From Voacanga thouarsii (Eukaryota; Streptophyta; Magnoliopsida; Gentianales; Apocynaceae): a DNA stretch of 64,000 nucleotides. The translations under genes and the position numbers were made by a program. The notes beneath the pieces were generated by a model. That model was not told the origin of the DNA. It saw nothing but the letters and a program-made list of their open reading frames with translations, and ran no database searches. Shown here piece after piece: positions 11,899 through 24,654 of this stretch (position 1 is its first letter; every line of letters begins with the position of its first letter). Where the stretch lies: the NCBI GenBank assembly GCA_026120185.1, contig JANUWF010002066.1:310001-374000 (forward strand), read 5' to 3'.

Positions 11899-12821
11899 CA
11901 ATATACACCATATTGAAAGTAGATAATATTTAAAGATAGGAGAAACAAATATTAATATTATAATTAGTACTATAAAATTGAATGAAGGTTTCAGAAAAAA
12001 TTAGAATATTATTGCCTGGTGAAACAACAATTATTTTTCGTAAAGTATTATTTTCATAAAATTTTGAAGAAAATTATTAAATTTTCAAGATATATGCCGA
12101 AATGCATATCATATTGAAATAATGAAGGAAAATGGTTTTTAGTATATATATATTACTCAAATAAATTTAGGTAAAAATCTCTAATAGAAAAGCTACCATC
12201 TCTGTCTTCTGGCTTATATTGCGTAAAAATCCATACAATTTGAATGCATCATTTAGTAAGCCAAAAGTTTACTGCTATATTTTTTATTTGGCATAATCAT
12301 TTAGATAGACTAAGAGTTGTTATGATGCAAAAAATAATTAAAAATATACATGATCATCCATTCAAAAGTCAAAAGATTGACTTTTTATGTAAATTTTCAT
12401 ATACTGTATATTTTCAAGAAAAATTAGTTGTTAAACCTTTTCCAACAAAAGTGAGTGAGATTTGAATCTCTATTATTTATAGAAAGGATTCAAGATGATA
12501 TATGTAAACCAATTTATGTGGACAATTCAAATACTTTATAATTTTATTTAATGCATTGACCTAATAATCGCGTGTCTGTTTATTATCAACTTGCAATTAG
12601 ATGTTACGAGATTACTTGCTTAAATAATTCACTTGAGAGTACAGTTTCTTGATATCCTATAAAAAGAATACGTCCAGATAATGTTGGAGAATATTTCTCC
12701 CATGCCTTTGATGTGTACTGCTTATTGATGACATTATTGTTGATCATTTAGTAACTCATGTTCATACCTAAAATGGTCTAATTGAATTATTTATTAAAAA
12801 GTTACAATTAATTATTAGACA
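11899..12821 (+). pseudogene. Copia-A protease remainder, GAG-pre-integrase and integrase N-terminus
   Basis: After the solo LTR, the protease continuation (YTILK) is followed by frameshifted pieces including MPKCISY and KENG. An open stretch at 12244-12465 follows, containing FIWHNHLDR (the H-x-RLGHP-type zinc-binding start of the GAG-pre-integrase domain), MMQKIIKNIHDHPFKSQKI and LVVKPFPTKV. The second half of the HHCC finger is lost. Frameshifted integrase core pieces (CGQFKYFIILFNALT, VCLLSTCN, THVHTxNGLIELFIKKLQ) run to 12817. The frame is cut at the AGAC site by the next insert and resumes at 18155. Confidence 0.8.
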
Positions 12822-14499
12822 TGTAAAATGCACCCTTATTGAAAGTCTTTTATTTATGGAAATATTTTAAATTTTGTTAAGATTTTTAGGATCGAATCCA
12901 AACACAATAAGAATTAGAATCCTATTTGGTTAATATTTTAAGTAAGTAGGGATTTGGGTGAAATTTTTAAAGAATGGAGAAAAAACCCTAATATTAGGAA
13001 TTATTAAATACAAGAGTTTGTGAGAAATATTGTTGTTTTCCTATGGTCGTATATAGACAAAGAGAAAGAGAGGGGGAATTCAACTAGGAGAAGAACACTA
13101 TAGTTTGTTACAATTTTTAGACATTAACATTAAGAGGCAAATAGAATGAAACTCTTCTATTTTCCTACACGAATAATATAATAAAAATATTATTTTTGGT
13201 TAAAAATTTCTGAATAAAATGTGGTGTCTTTTCAAAGTGTATGTTTTAAGGATTGTTTAATGCATGGTATGTAATTTGGTGCTTGTGTTTTGTATGTTAT
13301 AGATACATTGTTTATTGTGAATGTATTCAATGAATTTATACATGATGAAATCTATTTATGTGTTTTTGAGTATGATGCCTCTAGAGAAGGTTAAACCTTT
13401 TGGGAATAATATTGATATTGAACTTATCTTTTTGAAATTTCAATCTTTTTAGACTTTTAAGGCGAGGTAAAAGCCTTTTTGGATTTTCCTAATTGAATAA
13501 GTTAGAATAAGGTAATGGTTATATGAATGAATATTCCTATATGTTTCGTATTCATTATTAGTTATTCTACTGTATTATATGAATGTATCTCATATGTTCT
13601 GTTTCTTAAATTCTAGCTACTTTGCTTTTAGAAAAAAAAATCAATTTTATTTAAATGCGTTTTGTTTTTCTTCAAAAATATAAAAGAAAAAAGAAAAAAA
13701 AAACTTTCTGGAAATAGAAAGGTACTTCAAGTCATGACCCCATTGCAGGACCATTGAGGATTTCAACATCATGTTAATGTTTAAAAAATAAAAGAAAAAA
13801 AAGAATTTGGCGTCAGAGAGTTGGGGTCACAAAATGGGCATCTTTGCATGCTTTGCTAGTTGTTACATTTAATTTATTTATATTGATTTGATTTAAGTTT
13901 TAAAAATAAAAAATTATTTTTATATGTTTTAAATATTTTAAATTATTGTCGTTTGAGTGTAACTTCAAGTCCTCTAAATTATTCGTGTGTCTCTTTGTAA
14001 ATATGAATAATAGTACAATATATATATATATGTGTGCACGCGTGTGTGTAATAAGTTTTATGCAACGGAAGGTGATTCATTACTATTTATTAAGTATGTG
14101 GTTGACTCACTCTTGAATTTTCCTCATTTTAGATTCTAATGACAAAACGTGATACGAAAACTCTTACTACTAAGCTATGATTGGAGTGTAGCACAAAATC
14201 AAAATTCAGGACTTGTTTAATAACTTATCATATGTTTGGAATTCTACCTATATTACTCAAGCACTTGATGAGACAAGTGCAATATTAGATTTTTGTATTT
14301 TCATGTAATGAGTTAAACATATTATATTTGGATTTTTATCAAACTTTTCTTAAAGAGATTTAGTTCTAATATTTTTGGTCTATTATTTTTGGAAAAGTAC
14401 TTGGTTGTTTAAGTTTTTAATATAAGGTTTCATATTATTGGAAAAATATTTTGGTGATACGGCTGTGAAACGTCCTACGAGCAAGAGGCATGATATTTA
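12822..14499 (+). repeat. 5' LTR of the short-interior element
   Basis: It aligns along its whole length with 14761-18154 minus the nested solo LTR. Shared blocks include GTCTTTTATTTxTGGxxAT, TGGTATGxATTTTGGT, CAACATCATxTTxATG and TCCTACGAGxA near the end. The 5' copy has about 13 extra bases close to its start. Confidence 0.8.
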
Positions 14500-14500
14500 A

Positions 14501-14512
14501 TGGTATCAGAGT
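14501..14512 (+). promoter_or_regulatory. Primer binding site (tRNA-Met type)
   Basis: TGGTATCAGAGT directly follows the 5' LTR with one spacer base. This is the standard initiator tRNA-Met complement used by plant LTR retrotransposons. Confidence 0.8.
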
Positions 14513-14745
14513 AATAGGTTGTGATCTTAGTGGGAATGTGGGAATAGCTAAGCATGGAGTTAGAAAATTGGTTATATTAGTGAACCTAGTGTTTTGATTA
14601 TTTTATAACTATTTTGTGATAACTGAAATCTAGAAAGATAAGATGTATTATGCTTTTCGAATTAAGTTATATGTGTGATTTTTATTGTGTTCTGAGTATT
14701 GGTTTGTTGTATAGTTAAATGTCAAGTTTTGAGGTTGAAACTTTT

Positions 14746-14760
14746 TGTAAAGGGGTAGAA
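14746..14760 (+). promoter_or_regulatory. Polypurine tract of the short-interior element
   Basis: GTAAAGGGGTAGAA lies immediately before the 3' LTR start TGTAAAGAAG. This is the expected plus-strand priming site. Confidence 0.7.
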
Positions 14761-17700
14761 TGTAAAGAAGTCTTTTATTTGTGGAGATGTTTTAGATTTT
14801 GTTAAGATTTTTAAGTCAAATCTAACACAATAAAAATTAGAATCCTATTTGATTAATATTTTAAGTAACTAGAGATTTCAGTGAAAAAAAAAACCCTAAT
14901 ACTAGGAAATATTAAATACAAGAGTCTGTAGAAAATATTGTTATTTTTGTGTAGCAGTAAATAGATATAAAGAAAGAGAGAGAATTCAACTAGGGTATTT
15001 GAAGAGAAGAATACCGTAGCTTGTTATAGTCATCAGACATCGACATTAAGAGGTAAATAGAATGAATCTCTTATATTTTCTTATATGAATAATAAAATAA
15101 AGCATTTTTTTTGTTAAAAAATCTCAAATAAAGTGTGGTATCTTCTCAAAGTATATGCTTTAATAATTGACTAATGCATGGTATGCATTTTGGTATTTGA
15201 GTTCTGTACGTTATAGACACATTATTTCTTGTGAATATATTCGATAAATTTTGTACATGATGAAATCTGTTTATGTTTCTTTGAATGTGATACCTCTAAG
15301 ATAGGTTAAACCTTTTTGGAATAATATTATGATTGAACTCGTCTTTTTAAATTTTGTTTTTGGACTTTTAAGGTGGGATAAAAGCCTTTTTGGATTTTCC
15401 TAACTGAATAAGATAGAAAGAGGTAATGCTTATATGAATTATGTGAATGAGGTTTCGTGTTCATCATTTGTTATTGTATTGTATTGTATGAACGTATCAC
15501 ATATGTTCTATTTCTTAAATTTTGGCTATTTTTCTTTTAGGGAAGAAAATCTGTTTTATTTAAAATGTGTTTTGGTTTTTTTAAATAAAAGAAAAAAAAA
15601 CTTTCTGGAAACCGAGAGGTGCTTTGGGTCGCGACCCCACTGTAGGACCATAGAGGATTTCAACATCATATTGATGTTTAAAAAATAAAAGAAGAAAAAG
15701 AATTTGGCACTAGAGAGTTGGAGCCACGAAGTGGGCATCTTTGCATGGTTTGCTAGTTGTTACATTTAGTTTCGTTATATTGATTTGATTTGAGTTTTAA
15801 AAATGCATAAAATTTACTTGGATATATTTTAAATTAGTGTGGGTTGAGAGTAACTTGAAGTCCTTTGAATTATTTGTGCGTCTCTTTGTAAATATGAATA
15901 TTAGTATTATATACTTATATATATGTGTAACAAGTTTTATTCGAGGGAAGGTGATTTATTACTACCTACTGAATATATGGTTAGTGTTGGATTTCGATCA
16001 TACAATATCAAATAATGCGTAGTGAAAACTAAAACGAAATTCAAGCAACAAAATCATTCTTATGTAATTAAACAGGTCAAGAGAAAGAGAAAAATTCTAT
16101 TACCTGAATAATGTTACTTTTAAAATTTTTCTCTCGCGAGATTCCCCCGAAAATCGTCCAAGCCTTGTGTTTCTAAAATTCCAAGCATAGGAATTTCTTT
16201 AATCGTATCGACACGAAGAACTATACTGAACAGGTACCAAAAACCGATACTAGCAGGTTAATGTTGTGGCGTCTATGTAGGAGTTTATTTACGAAAGAAA
16301 ACAAAGAATAAGAACAGCTTCTGTGTGTGAATTTTTCTGAAAGAAAAAACTCCCACAATGTTCCTGACAGCAAGCTTCTTAAATAGAAATTCACTGCCCA
16401 CAAAGAATCTAAAGGATTCTTGTTTCCCAAACTTGTTAGGAAACAATGTACAGAGCTTTCTTTTTCCTTCATGGGCTTATCTTTTAGAATTGCAATTAGT
16501 GCCATCAAATTATATCAAGTTTATAATTTGCCCAAAAGAATTTAATAATTGCAATTCCACTCAACTAATTATAATACTTTATAATTAGCCTATAATAATT
16601 ATTTCTTCTCACAAATTAACTCCAAATATTATCATATAATATCTTTGAGTACTAATTCCTCTATTGTGTGTGATCTATTAGATTTCTAGTCAATTGGTAG
16701 TAAAATACGAATTAATTCTAATCACAATAGAATTAATAATCTTTTAATAATTAAAATTAACTTATTAATTCTAATTAAGATTAATTTATTAATTCTCTAA
16801 TTAATAAATCTATATTTTAGCATATCAAGAGCAGCATCTAGTAATGTATCTTGACCACCCAAAAGTTTAGAAAGTCAAGTAGTTTAATATGAATGTTTCA
16901 ATAGCAAAATATTAGTGCAATAAATTCCTTTCATCGTACTATATCTCATTTGATTCGGAGTATGGAATTAGTGTCATATCTCTTTAGAATATTACTAATT
17001 CTAGCCTAAATTTATTAATACTTGTTACAAAATCCATTATTTAACATATGTATCATTTGGAATTATTTCAACATATAGTTGCCATGGCTAAAGATTTCTT
17101 GAGTAATGATGCCTTACAAATGGTTGTGAGATATATGCCCCTACTATTAAGCTTGATGAATCATTTATTGACCCCTCTCAACTATTTTTGTTTACTTTAT
17201 ATTGTACTCAATATCCATTCTATAGATGATCCTTGATGAGTCTCTAAAGATTAGAATCAAAGTACAAAAGCTTAGCAAATAAAGTACCTTGGAGATCTTA
17301 GGTTTAAGGACACTTACACATTTACTATAATGAAATTCTATCACTAGCACTAAATAATTATCTATATGATTATCTCATAATTAGGTCATCCAATGTACTT
17401 GTTCATGTAGCAAGTATTCACATGTTAATTTTGAGTATCACAATAACCATACGGATGTAATAACCATCGTTTGATCCAATTAAGAAATCTAACACGTGCT
17501 AATCTTAGTGTATTAATCATGTCCCGTCTCATTAATACTATGACTAAGGATGATTTAAACATAAGTACTACATAGTGTAGTAAGAATCTCATATCATGAT
17601 ATCTATCACGATTTATTTAACCCTGTATATTGTGTTAGGAACTTTATCTACCAGTTGTATACACATATGAGACAATGAAATTGAAAGATAAAAAGTACTT

Positions 17701-18154
17701 TTATTAATTAAATGTGTAAAATACATTGTACAAATTGCTTGGTTCTAGGGTATAACTCTAACAATTGGTTCACCTTTTAATTTTCCTCCTTTTTAGATTC
17801 TAATTATGAACTATGGTACAAAGGCAGATATGATTAGAGTGTAGCACAAAGTCAAAAGGACTTGTTTCTTAAATTATGTTGTTTTATTTATTTGGAATTT
17901 CACTCATGTTACTTAATCACTTGAGGAGACAAGTGTAAGATTAGATTTTTATCCTTTCATATAATGAGTTAAGCATATTATATTTAAGTTTTGATCAAAT
18001 TTTTCTGGAAGAAATTTAGTTATTATATTTTTGATTTATTATTTTTGAAAAATATTTGATTATTTAATTTTTTAATATAAGGTATTGTATTACTAGAGAA
18101 TTACTCTGGTAATACAACCATGCCACATCCTACGAGTACGAAGCGTGACATTTA
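14761..18154 (+). repeat. 3' LTR of the short-interior element, split by a solo LTR
   Basis: Left part 14761-15984 and right part 17764-18154 together match the 5' LTR (about 1615 versus 1678 bp). The break falls in TGGTT-ACTC-type sequence that is continuous in the 5' LTR at about 14100. It ends GTGACATTTA just before the AGACC target copy. Confidence 0.8.
15985..17763 (-). mobile_element. Angela-like solo LTR, minus orientation
   Basis: On the + strand it reads TGTTGGATTTCG...ATAACTCTAACA. On the minus strand it begins TGTTAGAGTTATACCCTAG, a typical Angela/BARE-type LTR start, and ends in CCAACA. It is 1779 bp, has no open frame of interest, and interrupts the 3' LTR of the surrounding element exactly where the partner LTR is uninterrupted. 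Direct TGGTT words lie two bases outside each end (15978-15982 and 17766-17770), so the target duplication is plausible but not clean. Confidence 0.7.
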
Positions 18155-20560
18155 AGACCATTGCTATTGGGAACAAATTATCCTATATCTGCTTGGGGAC
18201 ATGTTATTTTGCATGCTGCAACACCGTGTGTATAAGACCAACAAATTATCATAAAATTGTTCCCTTGTAATTGGCTTTTTGGTTCAAAGTAAAATATTTC
18301 TTATTTGAGAATTTATGAGTGTGCAGTATATGTACTAATAGCTCTAAATCAACGTACTAAAATAGGTCTTCAAAATATGTTGGAGATATATATGTTAGAT
18401 ATGATTCTTGTATCTTAAACCACTGACTAAAGACATATTTATTTCAAGACTTGCTTATTGCCATTTTAATAAAATTTTGTTTCCTAAATTAGGGAGAGGA
18501 AATAAACAATATAAAAAGTATTTTTCTGGACAAAATTGTTGAATTAATTGGCTTCGTGCATAAGCGTGAGTGAATTAAAAGTTCAAAAGATAATTCATTT
18601 GTAAAGACTTGTGAATTAATTACTAGATTATTTTGTTGACTTCAAAAAAGTAACTAAATTGTATATCCTAACTATAGATAATGTCATTCAGATAGAAGTC
18701 CCAAAAGGATAAAATATAATCTCTATAATTGCTTAATTAAAAGCATGCCAGAAATGTGTTGATCCTATGGTTCAAAAGATAAAATCTCTCGAAAGAAAAG
18801 AGTGTTAAATTATCATGGTGATTATATTAAAAATTTTAAAAATAAGGATCAAGAGGTAACTAATAGAAATAGTTAAGTTTCTAAAAATAGTTAAAATAAT
18901 ATTGAAATTTTTATCAATTATACTACTTTTGATAAAAGTTAGAATCGGATGGAAACAACTATTGATAAATTTTTTGCATACAATATAGCACTTAATGTTT
19001 TAAAATATAATAAGAATCTTGAATCAACAACAGACAAAGAATTAATGCACAGAAGTGATGCAATTCAATTTGAATTAAATGAAAATGCAAAGCGAGAAGT
19101 TTTTGGACCTTAGTCCAAACACTAGAAAGTGTGAAACCAATTGACTACAAATATGTATTTTTGTGCAAGCAAAAAAAAAAAAAAATAATAATGAAGTCGA
19201 AAGATATAAAGCATGACTTGTGGTACAAGACTTTTAGTAAAAATCGAGTGTTAATTATAATAAGAAATATTCACCCGTGATACATGTAGTTAAACTTTAA
19301 TATCTTGTAAGTCTAGTAGCACATGAAAAGGTTAACACGAATCTAATGGATGTGATCACTACTTACTTATATGGAAGCCTTAATAATGATATTCAAATGA
19401 AAATTTTGAAAATATTTAGTATGCCTGAAGCATATAATTTTGGCCTTTGTAAAAATTATTCTTTTAAATTATAAAAATCATTATATGGCGTAGAGCATTC
19501 CAAATAATGTGGTGTAATCGTCTTAAATAATACTCATTAAAATCAAGGTATAAAGATAATCTAATATGTCCATATGTCTTTATCAAGAAATCTAGATCTG
19601 AATTTGTGATACTTGCTACACACACACACACACACACACACATATTCGAACTATAGAAGAGTTCCAAAAGGCAAAAGATAGTTTGAAATTAAAGATTTTG
19701 AGAGAATCAAATTTTGTCTTCGTCTACAAATTGAACATTTAGAAGATAGTATTTTTATTCATCAATCAACCTATAGAGCAAAAGGTTTAAAAATTTTTTA
19801 CATAGATAACGTACATCCATTAAGTATTCTAATGGTTATTAGGTCTAATAAATAAAGATCATTTCCAACCACGGGAAGAAGATGAAGAATTTCTTAGTCC
19901 TGAAATACTATATCTCAGTGCAATTAGCACACTAATGTAACTTACTACAAATAGTCGACTTGATATAGTATTTTTTGTAAATTTATTAGTAAGATTTAGT
20001 TCATCCCCATCAACATAGAATTGTATTAAGCATCCAGGGATAATTAATCTCAAAATGTTTTATTCAAATAAAATCAATCCAATGTTGATTAGTTATGCAG
20101 ATAATAGTTATTTATCTATACCACATAAAGCATGTTCTTAAATTGGTTATTTGTTTATGTGTATTGGTGCTACTATATCATAACATTTTACAAAATAATC
20201 TATAACAACCACTTCTTCTAATTATGTTGAAATTATAGCTATTCATGAGACAAGTTGAGAATGTGTGTGGTTGAGATCAATAATCCATTATATTCGGGAA
20301 AATTATAGTTTATTCTCTAAGAAAGAAATTTCAACACTACTTTATAAGTATAATATAACTTGTATAGTTCAATTTAAAGGAGGATATATTGAAGGAGATT
20401 CGACAAAATATACTTCACCAAAAAAAAATTTCCTCATGAACTCCAAAAGAAAAGAGAAATAAATGTGTAACATATTTGATCATGTGATAATTTAACAAAT
20501 CTATTCACTAATATATTATTGATGCTACATTTGAAAATTTAATATTTATAAAATTAGGAT
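18155..20560 (+). pseudogene. Copia-A integrase C-terminus, reverse transcriptase and RNase H, decayed
   Basis: After the AGACC site the integrase resumes with ISAWGHVILHAATPCV and LRIYECAVYVLIALNQRTK. RT blocks follow at about 18960-19420: FAYNIALN, REVFGP, ERYKAxLVVQDF and LMDVITTYLYGSL. The YVDD catalytic box is absent, replaced by a (CA)n run at 19619-19642. RT resumes with KFCLRLQIEHLEDSIFIHQSTY. RNase H blocks AVNLL-like, SYADNSYLSIPHKA, SSNYVEIIAIHET and ECVWLRSIIHYI follow. The open piece 20265-20462 is the RNase H C-terminus. More than ten stops are present, so this is a dead polymerase. Confidence 0.85.
19619..19642. repeat. (CA)12 microsatellite within RT
   Basis: A CA run follows codons reading SEFVILA and precedes codons reading TIEEFQKAK-type sequence in another frame. 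It occupies the place of the YVDD segment. Confidence 0.85.
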
Positions 20561-20797
20561 ATGTTGGTTGAAAGATATGGAATTATCTTAAATGATGTCA
20601 TTAAGATGTGAACTATATATACACTATGTACTCTTTTTTCTAATTAAGGTTTTTTCCTATTCAGTTTTCCTTAGGTTTTTAATGAGGTAATATTCCCTCG
20701 AGAATAGAAAGTATACACTTTTCTTTCACTAATCTCAAAGGGTTTTTCTTAAGAAGGTTCTTAACGAAGTATTTCTAAAATTTTAAAAAAGAATATC

Positions 20798-20807
20798 TTA
20801 GGGAGAG
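20798..20807 (+). promoter_or_regulatory. Copia-A polypurine tract
   Basis: TTAGGGAGAG lies directly before the LTR start TGTTATGGAATC. Confidence 0.7.
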
Positions 20808-21170
20808 TGTTATGGAATCAAGAAGATAAGAGTGACTCTTCATTTTCCAATGCTATCCATTTAATTAAAAAATAAATGTACTATTTAATTTTTAAGATTA
20901 TTTATTTATTCAAAAGACAAACGCGATTGTTCATTTTTATAACGTTATTAATTTAACAAATAAGATAAAATTTGCATTTATTAAATTCAACTTTATCTTT
21001 TAAGGTGATATTTCTAACTCTCTATAAATAGAAGTCTTATATAAATGAACAAGATATGAGTATGAATCAATTTTAAGCGATTCTTTTATTTTTCTATTTC
21101 TTATATTTTTTTTTACTTTAGATTTTTCTTACAAGTTTATTTCATAATTTTATTTTGTATCAAATTCACA
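20808..21170 (+). repeat. Copia-A 3' LTR
   Basis: It runs from TGTTATGGAATCAAG to TCAAATTCACA, 363 bp. Its last ~235 bp match 5645-5869. A TATAAATAG box at about 21021-21029 is the likely promoter of the LTR. Repeats of the AATGAACAAGATATGAG type are shared with the 5' copy. Confidence 0.75.
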
Positions 21171-21509
21171 ATATAGATTTTTTCCCTCTTATTTTGACTA
21201 TTTTGCCTTTGAAAATTCTGTTATGTATCAAACACATAACTTCTTCCATCAGTAGAAGTGGTAATATTAAAAACCACTTCTAGTTTTTGGTATAATGCAT
21301 TAATTGTAAATAGTTGAATCTCATTATTAAATATTTTCCCTTTATATTATTACTTATTATTATTTTTAATTGTGCATCGTATTCTGCTATTGACTCAAAG
21401 CACTGTGTTTTAAAATTGATTAAATAGAAAATAAGAAGTTTAAGAATCAGGATCCGAGGATGGTCTATATAAACTTTTACAATATTTGGTACTTTTTTTT
21501 TTTATATAT
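21171..21509. other. Spacer between Copia-A and Copia-B with duplicated flank and hairpin
   Basis: 21177-21262 repeats the segment at 5552-5636. It is followed by a hairpin, AGAAGTGGT at 21264-21272 pairing with ACCACTTCT at about 21283-21291. The rest is unremarkable AT-rich DNA up to the truncated Copia-B LTR. Confidence 0.6.
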
Positions 21510-21854
21510 TAATCCATCATCGGATGTACTTATTGATTCCAATAGTTGCAAGTAGTCTAAGAGTGTAGTTACATTCTTTTAATGACGCAAAACGTAATTA
21601 ATAAATTATTTTAGATTAACAAAATAATTTATTAAAATTTAGTCTAATTGTAACCGGTCAAGTCCCTTCATGTCTCCTAATTATAAGACAATATAAATAT
21701 TTATAATTTATTAATAAAAATTGTAAGAAATAAAAAATTATATTTGAGATGGGGTATGATAACTGGAGATAGCTATACCCAACTATGCTTATTTTACTCT
21801 ATTAGGATTCATATTTGAGGTAGAGTTAATTATATAGAGATAGTTAAAAATAGC

Positions 21855-21892
<38 letters not shown>

Positions 21893-22160
21893 CACTCTAA
21901 AAAAATATACATAAGAAACAACATTCTCTCGGAGTTTGATGGTTCACCCTCAAAAAAAAAAGAAAAAAAATAATAATTTATTTTCTAGTCTTGGGATATT
22001 ACACTGAAGAATGCTTGGGGGCCTAGAGTATTACTAGAAGGCAAAAAACTTCTTGAATCATATTTTTAAAGACTATATTTATGAAGGTATGATTCATTTT
22101 TCATGTATTTATAATATTTAATCTGGTTAATGTATAAATATATCGATCCTATTTTTAACA
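21510..22160 (+). repeat. Copia-B 5' LTR, truncated at its start
   Basis: It matches the last ~650 bp of the 3' LTR (about 48410-49064), including the CTAATTATAxGA and GATTAATGTATAAATAT-type end regions, and ends TTTTTAACA. A (CA)n(TA)n run lies at about 21856-21891. The first half of the LTR (TGTTAGATATGTC in the 3' copy) is absent. Confidence 0.75.
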
Positions 22161-22161
22161 A

Positions 22162-22174
22162 TTAGTATCAGAGC
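22162..22174 (+). promoter_or_regulatory. Copia-B primer binding site
   Basis: TTAGTATCAGAGC follows the LTR end AACA. It is one substitution from the tRNA-Met complement TTGGTATCAGAGC. Confidence 0.75.
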
Positions 22175-23685
<1,511 letters not shown>

Positions 23686-24520
23686 ATGACTTCCAACATT
23701 TTATCCTTAATCTTAGCAAAAAACTGACTAATTGAAGAAAATTTTATTAATTGGAAACAGATCCTCATAATCGTACCCACTGCTAAGAAGTTTAAATATT
23801 GAACCATATCCTTTTAAGCCTACTAATTCGTGCATGTCTGAACAAAAGATCGCTTATGAGAAGTAGTTGAATTCTGATAAGATGGCTTGCCGCTACATTT
23901 TGGGATTTATCTCAAATGTATTGCAGTAGAAATATGAGAATATGACAACCACTTCGGATATTATGAAAAGCCTCCTGTAAATGTTTGAACACAAAAGACA
24001 TCAGGTCCGCCAAGCAGCAATGAAACACATAATAAATATGTGCATGAAACTTGGAATGCCTGTAAGAAATCATATGTTAGAATTGATTGCTCTATTTAAA
24101 GTGGTAGAGGTCTTAGGAATTAAAATTAAGCTCGAGACTCAGGTTGGTATGACTCTAGAAACTTTTTTAGAGATGTTCTAACTCGCAGTTCAAAGTTAAT
24201 TATAATACGAAAAAGATAGAGATGTCTTTTACAGAGTTGATGAAGGAGTTTGAGAGCGTTGAGGCTATTCTGAAAGTGGAAAGTGGCAACGCTTTTGTTG
24301 TATCTCATGTTGGATCTTCTTCTTCCAAACCTAAGAGCAAAGGATGAAATAAGTGGAAGCAAAATAACAAAAAGGAGCCTAAGAAGCAGGCTAAGAAAAA
24401 AGTGGATGAAAAAACCAAAGGCAAATGTTTACACTATAAGTAAAAAGGACATTGGAAGTCACAGTGCCTAAAATACTTAGCAAAACGCAAGCAAGGTACT
24501 AGTGAGTTATCTTATATTGA
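23686..24520 (+). pseudogene. Copia-B gag with zinc knuckle, decayed
   Basis: The frame opens at ATG 23686 with MTSNILSLILAKN then a stop, and continues through ENFINWKQILIIVPTAKKFK, a CYILGF-like segment, and an open stretch at 23981-24181 (MFEHKRHQVRQAAMKHIINM, VRNHMLELIALF). Further pieces are EMSFTELMKEFESVEAILKV and a Lys-rich tail. The nucleocapsid finger at about 24420-24470 reads GKCLHYK, stop, KGHWKSQC: the second Cys became Tyr and a stop replaced the residue after Lys. This is the UBN2-type gag usual for one large plant Copia group. At least six stops make it nonfunctional. Confidence 0.8.
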
Positions 24521-24654
24521 AACTTATTTAGTGGTTAATTGTACAAATATTTGGATAGTAGATTCTGGAGCCACTAATAATGTTTGTAATTCATTACAGA
24601 GGTTCTAAGTAACCAAATATCTCAATGAAAGAGAACATACTCTAAAGGTTAAGT
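24521..24654 (+). pseudogene. Copia-B protease start
   Basis: IWIVDSGATNNVCNSLQRF at about 24552-24608 contains the aspartic protease active-site motif D-S-G-A. It is followed by a stop, then REHTLKV, where the reading is cut by the Gypsy insertion after TAAGT (24650-24654). The same frame resumes at the right side of the insert. Confidence 0.8.

Larger units (their letters stand above)
12822..18154 (+). mobile_element. LTR element with 1.6-1.7 kb LTRs and a 261-bp interior (LARD-like)
   Basis: Two long direct repeats (12822-14499 and 14761-18154, the latter containing a solo LTR) flank only 261 bp. That interior still has a tRNA-Met primer site (TGGTATCAGAG at 14501) and a polypurine tract (AAAGGGG at about 14750). 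The insert sits inside Copia-A integrase between AGACA (12817-12821) and AGACC (18155-18159), and the integrase reading continues across the empty site. LTRs start TGTAAA and end TTTA. There is no coding capacity, so replication would need proteins from another element. It may be a LARD/SMART-like family or a private internal deletion. A single copy cannot tell. Confidence 0.8.
5645..21170 (+). mobile_element. Copia-A, nested and decayed Copia LTR retrotransposon
   Basis: The element reads left to right: partial 5' LTR, gag, protease, integrase, reverse transcriptase, RNase H, polypurine tract and 3' LTR. All coding parts belong to one familiar plant Copia family: a gag ending in a THLDVSAFFEH-type segment and a pol with the WHxRLGHP, LMDVxTAYLYGSL and SATTHTIL regions. 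All are crippled by stops and frameshifts. It is interrupted by an Angela-like LTR (7185-11898) and by an LTR element with a tiny interior (12822-18154). Removing each insert with one copy of its target duplication restores continuous homology. The 5' LTR has lost roughly its first 130 bp. Confidence 0.85.

Noticed and set aside
16221..16588. Overlapping frames on both strands (95 and 76 codons)
   Set aside because: They overlap each other inside a solo LTR, where coding is not expected.
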